Shown here: positions 1-8,135 of the stretch, one piece after another | Numbering within the stretch: position 1 is the stretch's first letter | Layout: each line of letters opens with the position of its first letter | Source: Zelonia costaricensis | Lineage: Eukaryota; Euglenozoa; Kinetoplastea; Trypanosomatida; Trypanosomatidae | DNA length: 11,962 nucleotides | Reading direction: 5' to 3' | NCBI GenBank assembly: GCA_030849075.1 | Contig: JASAOO010002868.1 | Location: forward strand, 1 to 11,962 | Made by a program: the position numbers and the translations under genes | The notes under the pieces: generated by a model | The model's input: only the letters and a program-made list of their open reading frames with translations | Databases searched by the model: none | What the model was told of the DNA's origin: nothing

Positions 1-16
1 GGACAGCCCTCCCATG

Positions 17-1054
17 CTACGACGTGACTCCGGTGAAGTTGCCGTGGGCGAGGTTGTTCAGCTTGCTGCCAAGAGCTGAGAAGGCGTCGTTTCCGGCAAA
101 GCCGATGTAGTTGAGCGGGTTCTCGCCACCGCTCGTGAGCGTCACCTGCTTCGTATCTGTCCCATAGTACGACACCCATACGGTCAGCTGAAGCCCGCGA
201 ATCGCCGTCGCGTTGGTCATGTACACCCCGCAGTTCTTCTGCCCTGGGGTGTCGCCGATGCACTTGTAGATGTTCCGGTCGCCCATCATGCACTCGTCCT
301 TGGAGTTGCACGTGGGCACGAAGGCGACCATGGCTGGCTGCACTACGGTCGCCGCTACCGTCTCCGTAATCTCCGCGTCGCAGTGGTCCACAGAGGAGCT
401 CGTGGTCTTGCCGCACAGGGTCGCGTTGTAGTTCGGGTTGGTGACGTTGGTGCTGCTGCCCGAGGTGGCGCCGATATAGTTGAACAAACCGTTGCGCATG
501 CCGATGGTCAGCGACAGCATCGTCACGACCCCGACGGAGGCGAACTGGCTGGTCACGGCGGTGGCGTTCATGGCAATGGCGACGGTACCGCTCGAGAAGT
601 TGGTTTGCGGGTACGCGGTGCTGTTGGACGCGCCGAAGCCGTAGACGGACAGGTAGCGGTGCTGCATGTTCATCGACAAGTGGTCCGTGACGACGTTGGT
701 CGTCGTGTTCGTCGTCGTGTACGAGGTGGCGAGGAACGGCGCGCCGGTGAGGGTGAAGGCAGACAGCTGATCGACGACGGGGCAGAAACCGTACGTGGCA
801 AGGTGGTGCACGGTCGAGGACACCGTGAAGTTCGTCTCACGCGACGTCTCAAGCATGAAGCGCAAGTTCATCCGGCCGTTGCGCTGACACGCCGGGCCGG
901 TCGTCTCGTACGGCTTGCACACCACCACGGTGGAGCAGTCCACCGACGCCTGAGCCGGCGCCGCGCGGCAGAGAACCAGCACCAGCACCAGCACCACCGC
1001 CCACGCGCTCGTGGCGCCGCAGCGAAGGCGTGGCATCGACGAAGATGATGGCAT
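17..1054 (-). CDS. Putative secreted or surface N-glycoprotein, unknown function
   Basis: I do not recognise a family. The 345-residue product starts with a clear signal peptide: a short polar/basic stretch (R9, R11), a hydrophobic core at about residues 17-28 (alternating V and L), then a likely cleavage site after A36 (AQA|SV). The mature part has ten cysteines (40, 46, 56, 91, 214, 225, 249, 255, 265, 275), an even number that fits disulfide bonding. It has nine N-glycosylation sequons (N75, 116, 144, 152, 163, 203, 210, 281, 339) and a Thr/Asn-rich patch near 112-120. No transmembrane segment or hydrophobic GPI-type tail is seen; it ends NFTGVTS, so it is probably secreted or held by a partner. 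Residues about 163-195 and 281-318 look like related repeats (NATA[V/I]...NYIG). I chose the ATG at 1054. The frame stays open upstream to 1099 but only a TTG lies there. A second ATG at 1036 also keeps the signal peptide intact. Confidence 0.8.
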   Translation of the reverse strand: MPSSSSMPRLRCGATSAWAVVLVLVLVLCRAAPAQASVDCSTVVVCKPYETTGPACQRNGRMNLRFMLETSRETNFTVSSTVHHLATYGFCPVVDQLSAFTLTGAPFLATSYTTTNTTTNVVTDHLSMNMQHRYLSVYGFGASNSTAYPQTNFSSGTVAIAMNATAVTSQFASVGVVTMLSLTIGMRNGLFNYIGATSGSSTNVTNPNYNATLCGKTTSSSVDHCDAEITETVAATVVQPAMVAFVPTCNSKDECMMGDRNIYKCIGDTPGQKNCGVYMTNATAIRGLQLTVWVSYYGTDTKQVTLTSGGENPLNYIGFAGNDAFSALGSKLNNLAHGNFTGVTS

Positions 1055-1102
1055 AGTGTGTACCACACAAGCAGTTTCGTGCCGGGAGTGGCTGTACAAC
1101 AG

Positions 1103-1240
1103 CTGAAAGAGAACGTGACGCTATGGAGCTGTGTCTTGGTGTGTCTGGAGCAGGCGCAGGTGTATGAGGCGAGCACCACAAATCAAAGGAGCTAACAACA
1201 ACAGGAAAAACAAGCAGAGGCGAGGACGCGGGCGAGGCGA
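1103..1240 (-). promoter_or_regulatory. Candidate spliced-leader acceptor region for the 17-1054 gene
   Basis: Read on the minus strand, this pyrimidine-rich stretch offers two plausible 3' splice sites. One is TTTTTCCTGTTGTTGTTAG, with AG at 1193-1192, giving a 5' UTR of about 137 nt. The other is TTCTCTTTCAG, with AG at 1104-1103, giving about 48 nt. A longer tract with a C12 run lies further up at 1339-1350. Its first downstream AG is at 1297-1296. Which is used cannot be decided from sequence. All three lie upstream of the ATG at 1054. Confidence 0.45.
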
Positions 1241-1559
1241 CTGTGGTGATTTGCCCTGGCAAGCAGCGAAGGAATGTGGTGAGCAGACTTGCTGGCTACG
1301 GCGTGCAGCGATAGTCCGAGTTGTGAAAAGAGAGTTGAGGGGGGGGGGGGCGCGGCGGAGGAGCGCTGGGTGGGGTGCGGGTGGAAAGCTGGAACGAGCG
1401 GCGTGCAAGCGACGGGCACTGCTGGCCGTGGGGCTTCTGCTCCGCTCCATGTACACAGGCTCACGTCAAAGCCTGTGGAAGCTGCGGTTCAGCTGACGTC
1501 GCCGGATGCCTTGAGGGTGCTGGAACGCACGCCTGCGTGCGAACAAGATCGGCTTCAAT

Positions 1560-1560
1560 N
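1560..1560. other. Undetermined base (N)
   Basis: A single n is present in the spacer. It does not touch a recognised gene. It marks a low-quality or polymorphic position in the source assembly. Confidence 0.99.
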
Positions 1561-1750
1561 CGCCGCTTTCGTGGCGACGTCGGCGTTGCGCGTGTTCGTC
1601 TTCTCCCTTTTCTCATTATTAGCTCGCACGGCACGCGGCTGTGCTTGTGACTTGCCAAGAGGCAAGGGGGCGGCCTAGGCTTTCCACTCTGGTCCTGGCC
1701 CCCTCGCAGTGCCCAACGCCGAGCTGCCTCTCGCCTCGACGTGCGCACAC

Positions 1751-1778
1751 GGGAGGAAGGGAGGGGGGGAGGGGAGGG
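1751..1778 (+). other. G-rich block, G-quadruplex-capable
   Basis: The plus strand carries G runs of 3, 7, 4 and 3 or more separated by single A residues (1759-1778), preceded by another GGGAGGAA. Four G-tracts with one-base loops fit the standard intramolecular quadruplex pattern. The plus strand is the template for the minus-strand genes, so the RNA would be C/U-rich here. Confidence 0.6.
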
Positions 1779-2425
1779 TGGCGACTCGTTCCTGATGGCG
1801 GACCAGAAAATGAGAAGAGAAAGACACGAACACGAGCGGAGATGGTGGGTCACGAGAGGCGCGGGGTGCGGGAATGCGTGCAAGTCATCACTATAAAATG
1901 CAGCAGTCGTGCCAGCTCGGATGCGCGTGTTGCGGAGCGCTGACACACGGAAGTGGAGATTGGGCGTGCATGATGTGGAACGAAAGGAAGAGGAAGAAAG
2001 ACAGGGAGGTGGAGAGGTCAGCGCGGAGGTGCGCGCGGTGAGGCGCGTCACGTCCTTCTTCGAAGCACAAAAGAAGGCTGGGGGACAGGCAGGGGAGTTA
2101 GCGCCAGAGAGAGAGAGAGGTGATGCAGCTTCACCGCCAAGCGTATGCCCGACAAGGCCTGCTTTTCACACGTCAAAACGAGCACGGCAACACACGCACA
2201 CGCACACTCTAAAGACGGAACAGCCGAAGACGAGAAGCGGTGCACCACATGCACAACCTGGCCTCTTGGCATGCAGGGAACTTATGGGGCGGCGGTGGGG
2301 CCCCGTTGCCGGCTGCCATCCACGGCTTTCCTCGACCGTTTCCCGCTTCCTCGTCCCCCCCGCCCCGCCTCCAAGACCCCTCAGCAGCGCAGGGACGCGG
2401 CACATGGCGCCCCACAACACAGAGG

Positions 2426-2442
2426 ACACACACACACACACA
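2426..2442. repeat. CA dinucleotide microsatellite
   Basis: An uninterrupted CA/AC run of 17 bases on the plus strand, within the spacer downstream of the PI-PLC gene. It produces His/Thr runs in shadow reading frames. Confidence 0.95.
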
Positions 2443-3222
2443 GACGAGAAAAAAGAACAACAACACCGCACCCACATTGCTACGCGAAAGAGACGTCGAC
2501 ACAGAGAGAAGGGAGAACACAAGGCGCACAGAGAAGGAGGCAAGAGTGATGTTCTACCGACACAGCGGGGAGGAGGCGTGAGTCGCGAGACACGGAAGGA
2601 CGCAGCCTCCGCGTGACGAAGAAGGGGGGAAAGAAAGGAAATAGACTTGTACTCAAGAAGACGTACCGTGAAGGGGAGAAGACAGCTGAGAAGCGGGAGT
2701 GTGAGGAGGGGAAGGGGGAGGGGGGGGAAACAGGGCCAATTAGGAGAAGTGGTACAGGCGTGGTGTGCGGGTGCGTGGAGGAACAAAAGTGCATCCTCAC
2801 GCTGCGGGCATCGCCCCGCCCGCCCCGCAACCGCCTCTGCCTCTACAACGCTGCCTCCTCCCCCCCCCTCTCCTTTCCTCAAGACCCTCCCTCCTTCCAT
2901 GAACTCGAGAGACAGAGATACAAAGCAAACCAGAAAAGAAAAGAAAAAGGGCCGCATACGCGAAAGCCTGTGCTTTATGCACGATCGGCTTCCACGGAAC
3001 GAACGTGTACGCGTTGACAGCGGAGTCAGGCAAACACGCCAAAGAGAAAAAGTGGAAAGGGAAGAGACACAGGCAAATGGAGGGCGGAGAGGAGGCGGAG
3101 AAGTGAAGTCGGAACAAGACACCAGAAGGCAGGAACAATCGAGAGGGCGCACACCCTTCCGTGTTTCCTCAATCCGCGTCTTTGCGTGCTCGCCGGCCTC
3201 ACAGGAGGGCAATGAGCGAAGA

Positions 3223-3239
3223 TGTGTGTGTGTGTGTGT
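3223..3239. repeat. TG microsatellite in the PI-PLC 3' flank
   Basis: An uninterrupted TG run of 17 bases on the plus strand, reading as CA repeats in the transcript. It begins about 60 nt past the stop codon of the phospholipase C gene, so it should lie in that gene's 3' UTR. Confidence 0.95.
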
Positions 3240-3298
3240 TGCTGCGCCGTCGAGGTGCACCCCACGAAGGCCAACAAACGGAGAAAAAGAAAGCACGC

Positions 3299-5530
3299 CT
3301 ACTGCGGTGGTTCGTCCACGATCGTAAACTGGCACAGGATGCTGCAGCCGGGCAGCGATGCGCCGTTCTTGCACAGCTTCATCGGCACTGCCCGGTACCC
3401 GGATCGCAGGGCGCGCACGGGGATGACCATCTCGCACACGGCGTCGTTTGCCGACGTGGTGTCCTCGTCCATGACCTTGATCGTCAGCACGTCCACCTCC
3501 TTGCTCGCGCAATGCAGGGAGAAGGTCTCCATCCAGGTCGGGTTGAGGCCGTTGTTGCGCACCACCGCCGTCTTCACCTCAGTGCGCTCGCGCTTGTTGA
3601 TGGACAGCTTCACGTACGGGTCCACAATGTCGCCCTTCCGCTTCAACGACGGCTTCGGAATCTGCGCCCCGCTCATCACCGTCACCGTGATCGTGCACGG
3701 GGTGGCGCGGGCCTGTCCATCCGGGTTGCGCAGGTACTCCGGCTTCAGCACGTAGCCGCAGCCCCGGTTGAGTGAGAACATCCCGTCGTTGACGCGCATG
3801 TCGTCGTCCCACGTCTGGTAGTTGAGAGCCACCACCTGAGCCCCTACGAGCCACGAGGTGGTCGGGTTGTAGTTGGACGAGCCGATGCGGGTGCCCTTCG
3901 GGTACACGCGCACTAGCATGCGGGACGTCTGCCCGATAAACTCGCTGGCGTGCGCCACCGCGAGCTCGTTCACCTTGGTCTCGTCGTAGCTCTGGATGCA
4001 GTACGGCTCCGCGTCGCGGCCCCAGTCGGCCGTCTTGAAGGCGCCCACCGTGACGCACTCGCTGAGGAGCCTCGACAGGGCCCCGTGCGCGCTCGTCTCC
4101 TTCCGCTGTTGAGGCGTGACGGCGGCGCCGGCGGCAGCGGTGGTCGCCGTGTCGCTTCTGTCCGTGCCCGTGATGCCGTCCTCGACGTCGTCGACGTCTT
4201 TGCCTGGCAGCTTCCACTTGATGAGCACCTTGCCCTTGAGCGACTCGGGCGTGTACGACAGCGTGGGGATGTCGTCGGCCGTGACGAGGCTGTCGCCAAG
4301 GATGCGACGCAGGTGGTCGGCCATCACCTTGCACTGCTCCTCCGATGTGTGGACCTCGAGTGAGAGGATCACCGGATACGGCGACGCCGTGAAGGCATGG
4401 AGGCGCACCGTCTCGACCACGTCGGCGAAGTGGATCTTCGAGGTGCGGGTGTAGCCGTGGTAGATGATGGGCTCCCCGTGAGGGCCGTCCCAGCAGTCCA
4501 GCTCGACGCACCGGCAGCCCGCCAGCAGGGCCCGCTTGTACATGTCGATATCGCTGGACGACTTGAACTGGTCCCCGGAGAGGTACGTGTTGTGCGAGCT
4601 GTTCACAAAGTAGTCCTTGAGCGGGTGGTTCATGTCGTCCACGACGGATGTCTGGTGCGCCGGGTCGAGGGCCGGGTTAAGTCGCGCACTCAGCAGATAG
4701 AAGACAAAGGCGGTGAAAGAAATGTGACCCTCCTTGCTTGGCAGCAGCGTCTGGAAGACCGCGTCGCTCGGCTTCTCGCCCTGCTTCTCCAGAAAACGGT
4801 CGAACTCTTTCCGCGTCATGCAGTCCGGCCACGCCGCAAGCGAGCGGAAAAGCGGGCGCAGCTCCTCGTGCTGTGACAGCTCAGTGAACAGCGTCGTGAA
4901 CTCCTGCAGGTCCAGCGTGCCGTCGCCCGAGGCGTCGTGCTTGCGCAGCAGGTCAGCGAGCAGGCTGTCCTCGATTTCAACATTCATGCGCACCATGAGC
5001 TTCTTGGCCTCCTTCATGTCCATCTTGCCGTCCCGGTTCGCGTCCGCGCGCTCCCACATGGCACAAATGCGGCCGCGCAGGGTGTCCTCGCCGGACGCAG
5101 CGTTGTCCGCTGCCGTGCCGCTGCTCTTGGCCACGTACGCAACCATCTGCATCCAGGTCCGGGCCGCCGCCTTGTCCTGGAACGCGAGGCGCCAGCCGTA
5201 CTGCGTGCGGGTGTTCATTTTGACGACGACGTCGGTGCTGCTGTTGAGCCGGGCCTTGTGGTACACCTTGCTGGACGAGTCGATCTTGGTCACCTCGTAG
5301 AGATCGGAGAAGAGCAGCATCTGCCGCCTGCCCTTGTTGGTAGGTGTGTACTCGAGCGCTTTGCCGTCTGCGGTGAGGGAGATGTTCTTGACGAGGATGC
5401 GATTGCGCTTGGTGACGCGGCGCACCTGCACGGAAGCCTTGAGACGCGCCAGGAGGTCCTGCACGGCGACGACGTCCTCCTTCGCCGACGGCCGCTCCGG
5501 CATCGTCGAGTTGATGGCGCGCACCGGCAT
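3299..5530 (-). CDS. Phosphoinositide-specific phospholipase C (delta-like layout)
   Basis: This enzyme hydrolyses phosphatidylinositol lipids such as PIP2 to diacylglycerol and an inositol phosphate, with Ca2+ as cofactor. The 743 residues show, in order: a PH-like segment (about 25-135, with a C-terminal helix bearing W126); two canonical EF-hand loops (163-174 and 199-210); an X box (about 298-442); a short acidic then Ala/Thr-rich linker (about 443-480); a Y box (about 483-600); and a C2 domain (about 610-735, with D634, D637 and a DED at 688-690). Residues matching the mammalian PLC-delta active site are present: H313, N314, E343, D345, H358, E392; phosphate and substrate contacts fit K438, K440, S514, R541 and Y543. 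I see no frameshift. The ATG at 5530 is the only in-frame ATG start; the upstream frame is open to about 5608 without ATG. The N-terminus (MPVRAI) lacks the MGxC acylation signal described for the T. cruzi enzyme. Third codon positions are nearly all G or C. Confidence 0.97.
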   Translation of the reverse strand: MPVRAINSTMPERPSAKEDVVAVQDLLARLKASVQVRRVTKRNRILVKNISLTADGKALEYTPTNKGRRQMLLFSDLYEVTKIDSSSKVYHKARLNSSTDVVVKMNTRTQYGWRLAFQDKAAARTWMQMVAYVAKSSGTAADNAASGEDTLRGRICAMWERADANRDGKMDMKEAKKLMVRMNVEIEDSLLADLLRKHDASGDGTLDLQEFTTLFTELSQHEELRPLFRSLAAWPDCMTRKEFDRFLEKQGEKPSDAVFQTLLPSKEGHISFTAFVFYLLSARLNPALDPAHQTSVVDDMNHPLKDYFVNSSHNTYLSGDQFKSSSDIDMYKRALLAGCRCVELDCWDGPHGEPIIYHGYTRTSKIHFADVVETVRLHAFTASPYPVILSLEVHTSEEQCKVMADHLRRILGDSLVTADDIPTLSYTPESLKGKVLIKWKLPGKDVDDVEDGITGTDRSDTATTAAAGAAVTPQQRKETSAHGALSRLLSECVTVGAFKTADWGRDAEPYCIQSYDETKVNELAVAHASEFIGQTSRMLVRVYPKGTRIGSSNYNPTTSWLVGAQVVALNYQTWDDDMRVNDGMFSLNRGCGYVLKPEYLRNPDGQARATPCTITVTVMSGAQIPKPSLKRKGDIVDPYVKLSINKRERTEVKTAVVRNNGLNPTWMETFSLHCASKEVDVLTIKVMDEDTTSANDAVCEMVIPVRALRSGYRAVPMKLCKNGASLPGCSILCQFTIVDEPPQ

Positions 5531-5552
5531 CGCAGCGGCCTGCTTTTCGTTT

Positions 5553-5582
5553 CTTGAAGAGGGAAAGGAAAAAAAAGGAAGA
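5553..5582 (-). promoter_or_regulatory. Candidate proximal spliced-leader acceptor for PI-PLC
   Basis: On the minus strand a CTTCCTTTTTTTTCCTTTCC-type tract runs into CCTCTTCAAG, with AG at 5554-5553. Use of this site would give a 5' UTR of only about 22 nt. Trypanosomatid acceptors typically are the first AG after a polypyrimidine tract, which fits. The longer AG-free tract at 5892-6020 competes with it. Confidence 0.4.
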
Positions 5583-5842
5583 GCTATCCAGCGGTGTGAC
5601 GTACCGTCAGGGTTGCGGTGGCAGCCTTCGCGTGGTGGTGGGCGTGTGTCGTCGAGGGCGCACAGACTTGCGTTTTTCTTCCGCTTCTGACTTTGCGGTG
5701 TGAGCGGCTTCTCGTGAAGGCTGGCAAGATGCCCGGGAGCTTCACGGGGAGCGGAGAGGAGGAAAAAAAACGAAACGGGAGCGGGAGATCACAAGAGCCC
5801 AAGCTGCAAGGAAGCGAGGCGGGTAGCGGTACACAAATGTGT

Positions 5843-5867
5843 GGGTGTGGGGGGGCGGGGGCGGGGG
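5843..5867 (+). other. G-rich block, G-quadruplex-capable
   Basis: G runs of 3, 7, 5 and 5 are separated by TGT, C and C. This fits a four-tract quadruplex with short loops on the plus (template) strand, about 25 nt from the end of the distal pyrimidine tract upstream of PI-PLC. Confidence 0.6.
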
Positions 5868-5891
5868 AGCAGCGAACGTGGCGTACCGTGG

Positions 5892-6020
5892 CTCAAAGAA
5901 GGGACGAGGGGGGGGGTTAAATTGGAGAGAAACGCAGGAGTAACAGGCAAGGGAGCAACGAAGAAGAAGGGAAAAAAAAGCAGCGTAAAAAAAAAAAGAA
6001 GAAGAATGACGCGGTGGTGG
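5892..6020 (-). promoter_or_regulatory. Long AG-free pyrimidine tract, candidate distal acceptor for PI-PLC
   Basis: Read on the minus strand, about 125 nt is pyrimidine-rich and contains no AG until TTTGAG at 5893-5892. It includes T11 (5987-5997), T8, several CTT repeats and C9 (5908-5916). This is the usual look of a branch/polypyrimidine/AG-exclusion zone. Splicing here would leave a 5' UTR of about 361 nt. Confidence 0.45.
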
Positions 6021-6228
6021 CGCTCCTCCCCGAAAATGACGTGCTTGCTTGAGGGGACGGGGTGCGTGGGTGTGGACACCGAGTGAGCGTGGTTGGGGAA
6101 GGGGAGGGAAGAGAAGGAGAGGGGAGCTTTGCTGGCTCTTCTCTGGTTGAAGCAGAAGACAGGAAGATGAAGGGGCCAGTGGGGGCTGCTGCTCTCCTCT
6201 TTTATTTGTTTGCCGGTTAATTTGTCGC

Positions 6229-6260
<32 letters not shown>
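6229..6260. repeat. TG microsatellite
   Basis: Twelve uninterrupted TG units on the plus strand (6229-6252), then TATGTGTG. In transcript sense this is a CA repeat in the spacer between the zf-CHCC and PI-PLC genes. Confidence 0.95.
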
Positions 6261-6261
<1 letters not shown>

Positions 6262-7238
6262 TTGTGCGTGATCGTGGGAGCTGGCGATGTGCAGAGGTTT
6301 TGAGCGGGTTTGCCACTGCGTGCCCTCGCTCTCAGAGTGCTGTTTGGGGTCGTGCGAGTGCGTGCCGTGAGAGCGCTGCTGCTACAGTGTAGTGTTTCAA
6401 CTGCACGCGGCAACACGGAGTTCCGCGTTGCAGTGCGGGAAAGGAAAAAAAAAGAGCGCGGGCGAGGATGAGTGAATGCATCGTGAGCGGGTCATAAGTG
6501 AGATAGGGGGGGGGGGGACGGTTGTTGTGTTGGAGCATCTCGAGCAGGTGCACACGTTCTCCAACTTTCAGCACCGCGACGCACGCATAGGATTGAGGCC
6601 AAGCAGCTGTTGTGGCCGTCCCCTCAGCTTTTTTTGTGCGCGTGTACCGCCACATCAGCGCTACAAGCTGGGAGGCATAGCTGCACCTGGAGGTGATGCC
6701 CAGAAAGCGCACCGCCACTCACTCGCGTGCGTCATCCCGTGCGACGCCGTGTGCAGGCGGTCACCCACCACACACTTCGCGCGGTCGTGCGCCGTTCGCG
6801 TGTTTGAGGATGGTCGATTGTTGCCGCCGCTGAAAAGAGCACCGTACGCACACCGGTGCGTTGCTGCGCCGTTTCCACGCACAACGTAACTACGGAAACT
6901 CAAACACACACGCACACGCGTCCGTGATCACATTCTCGACTCCACGGAGGACGTCGGAAGTGGGGGGGGGGGGCGGTGGAGAGGGAGGCGATGGGGTTAG
7001 CGCAGAGAAAAGGGAAAGGAAAGCACCTGGATGACGACCGCGAAGCAAAGCTGCTGGCGGCCGCACGCGTGCCTCGCCAAGGCTGGCACCCAATCGATGC
7101 ACGTCAACACGCTAATACGACAAGCATCGACATGAAGCGCCTTCATTGTGCCAATTTCAGGCGGGCCGCTCCGCTCTTTTTGTGCTTCCGTTCTCCCACT
7201 CCCTTCCTCTCCGCGGTGACACCTCCACGCGAGTGCGT

Positions 7239-7264
7239 CACACACACACACACACGCACACACA
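7239..7264. repeat. CA microsatellite in the 3' flank of the zf-CHCC gene
   Basis: CA units on the plus strand with one CG interruption, starting about 23 nt past the stop codon at 7288. In the transcript it is a UG repeat at the very start of the 3' UTR. Confidence 0.95.
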
Positions 7265-7287
7265 GATACGCTGGCAAACGCCACGTA

Positions 7288-7971
7288 CTAGTGATGATGA
7301 TCGCAGTCGTCGCACTCGCCTTCCTTCTTGACGTAGGCCGGGTGCACCTCGTAGTGCTCTGTGTGGGGGTGCTTCCAGCGGTATCGCTCCGGATCGAAGA
7401 CAGAGCGGTACACGTGCGGGTCGGGCTCTTTGCCGTCCTGGAACGGACTGTCACGCAGCACGCCGGTCATGTCGCGGATGGGCTGCTGCAGGTCCGTCTC
7501 CGACTCTGGCGTCGTCGCAATCTTCTGCTCCTCCTCGAACCAGTCATCGTCGTTGTCGGCGCTGGTCGACATATTGATGAACTTAAGACGGCACCACTTG
7601 CAGCAGACTACCTTGTTGCGCGGGCACTTGATGAAGATGCGGGGGTGCTGCAGCAGGAAGTGGCCGTGGCCCATGCACCAAATGTGCTCCCGGTACACCG
7701 GTACGGGCGGGATCTCGCAGATGAGACCACCACGGTTGAAGAAGTTCAGCTGCGGCGTCTGCCGCCCGGGGCCGAGAAGGCCGGGGTGCAGACTTGCCAG
7801 CTCATTGATGCCAGTGTTCCACGTGTACTTGGGGTCGGTCGGGTGCGTGAAGACGAGCTGCTTGGGGTTCGTGACACGACTCGCGTACTCCAGCGGCATG
7901 TAGACTGGCGGCCCGTAGTAGCCACGGTTGTCCACGTACGTCGACAGCAGCGGCAGCGTCTTCTTCATCAT
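7288..7971 (-). CDS. zf-CHCC zinc protein, probable NDUFS6-like complex I subunit
   Basis: The 227-residue protein carries a CHCC zinc site: C99, H109 (in an HP pair), C124 and C127, followed by a Lys-Phe. The C-x9-H-x14-C-x2-C spacing is close to the NDUFS6 family (human C-x8-H-x15-C-x2-C), whose members bind Zn2+ in the peripheral arm of mitochondrial NADH dehydrogenase. It is longer than the human subunit. It has an N-terminal part rich in Pro/Tyr (10-95), an acidic stretch after the zinc site (139-160), and a tail ending CDDCDHHH that could bind metal. The start MMKKTLPLLS is short and could act as one of the very short mitochondrial presequences known in trypanosomatids. Two adjacent ATGs (7971 and 7968) begin the frame. 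Codon use is GC3-rich like PI-PLC. The zinc site is seen directly. The complex I assignment is inference; another mitochondrial zf-CHCC protein is possible. Confidence 0.68.
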   Translation of the reverse strand: MMKKTLPLLSTYVDNRGYYGPPVYMPLEYASRVTNPKQLVFTHPTDPKYTWNTGINELASLHPGLLGPGRQTPQLNFFNRGGLICEIPPVPVYREHIWCMGHGHFLLQHPRIFIKCPRNKVVCCKWCRLKFINMSTSADNDDDWFEEEQKIATTPESETDLQQPIRDMTGVLRDSPFQDGKEPDPHVYRSVFDPERYRWKHPHTEHYEVHPAYVKKEGECDDCDHHH

Positions 7972-8014
7972 TTTCGATTGCCGAGGTGCACCAGCAGTGC
8001 GTTCAAGTCAACGC

Positions 8015-8028
8015 CACACACACACACA
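8015..8028. repeat. CA microsatellite in the 5' UTR region of the zf-CHCC gene
   Basis: Seven CA units on the plus strand, about 45 nt upstream of the ATG. It lies between the start codon and the candidate acceptor at 8087-8086, so it would be a UG repeat within the mature 5' UTR. Confidence 0.9.
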
Positions 8029-8085
8029 TACAAAAGGAGCCTGAAGAGGCAAGCAGCACTTGCGCGAATTCGGATCGGTGCCGAA

Positions 8086-8135
8086 CTACACGGAAAGGCA
8101 GTGGGACGAGCAGGCAAAAAGCAAAAAAAAAAAGG
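8086..8135 (-). promoter_or_regulatory. Candidate spliced-leader acceptor for the zf-CHCC gene
   Basis: The minus strand reads CC-T11-GC-T5-GCC (about 8112-8135). The first AG after it is GTGTAG at 8087-8086, about 25 nt downstream, with no AG between. This is a textbook trypanosomatid trans-splice layout and would give a 5' UTR of about 114 nt. Confidence 0.6.

Larger units (their letters stand above)
1100..3298. other. 2.2-kb intergenic spacer between the PI-PLC and glycoprotein genes
   Basis: I see no supportable gene here. Open frames exist on both strands, but they are rich in low-complexity sequence (His-Thr from CA repeats, Arg/Gly/Glu from purine runs) and lack the strong third-position GC preference of the neighbouring genes. 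The spacer should hold the 3' UTR of the phospholipase C mRNA and the 5' UTR of the glycoprotein mRNA. The plus strand is strikingly purine-rich, so transcripts are pyrimidine-rich. Contents include a C12 run in transcript sense (1339-1350), G-rich blocks at 1751-1778 and 2708-2735, a GA repeat near 2108-2120, CA/TG repeats at 2426-2442 and 3223-3239, and one unresolved base at 1560. Confidence 0.8.
5531..7287. other. 1.8-kb intergenic spacer between the zf-CHCC and PI-PLC genes
   Basis: No gene is supported. It should contain the 3' UTR of the zf-CHCC protein mRNA and the 5' UTR of the PI-PLC mRNA. A 137-codon ATG frame on the plus strand (6476-6889) runs through a G12 homopolymer and is antisense to the transcription unit, so I do not call it. 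Visible elements are two candidate acceptor tracts, a G-rich block (5843-5867), a long TG repeat (6229-6260), G12 runs at 6506-6517 and 6962-6973, and a CA repeat close to the zf-CHCC gene stop (7239-7264). Confidence 0.8.

Noticed and set aside
1055..1099. N-terminal extension of the glycoprotein starting MYSHSRHE
   Set aside because: The first codon is TTG, not ATG, and the signal peptide only makes sense from the ATG at 1054 or 1036.
2166..3512. 448-codon minus-strand frame
   Set aside because: One end is an off-frame overlap with the PI-PLC C2 region; the rest is repeat- and homopolymer-derived low complexity.
6476..6889. 137-codon ATG frame on the plus strand
   Set aside because: Antisense to the transcription unit, reads through a G12 run, no motif or codon-bias support.
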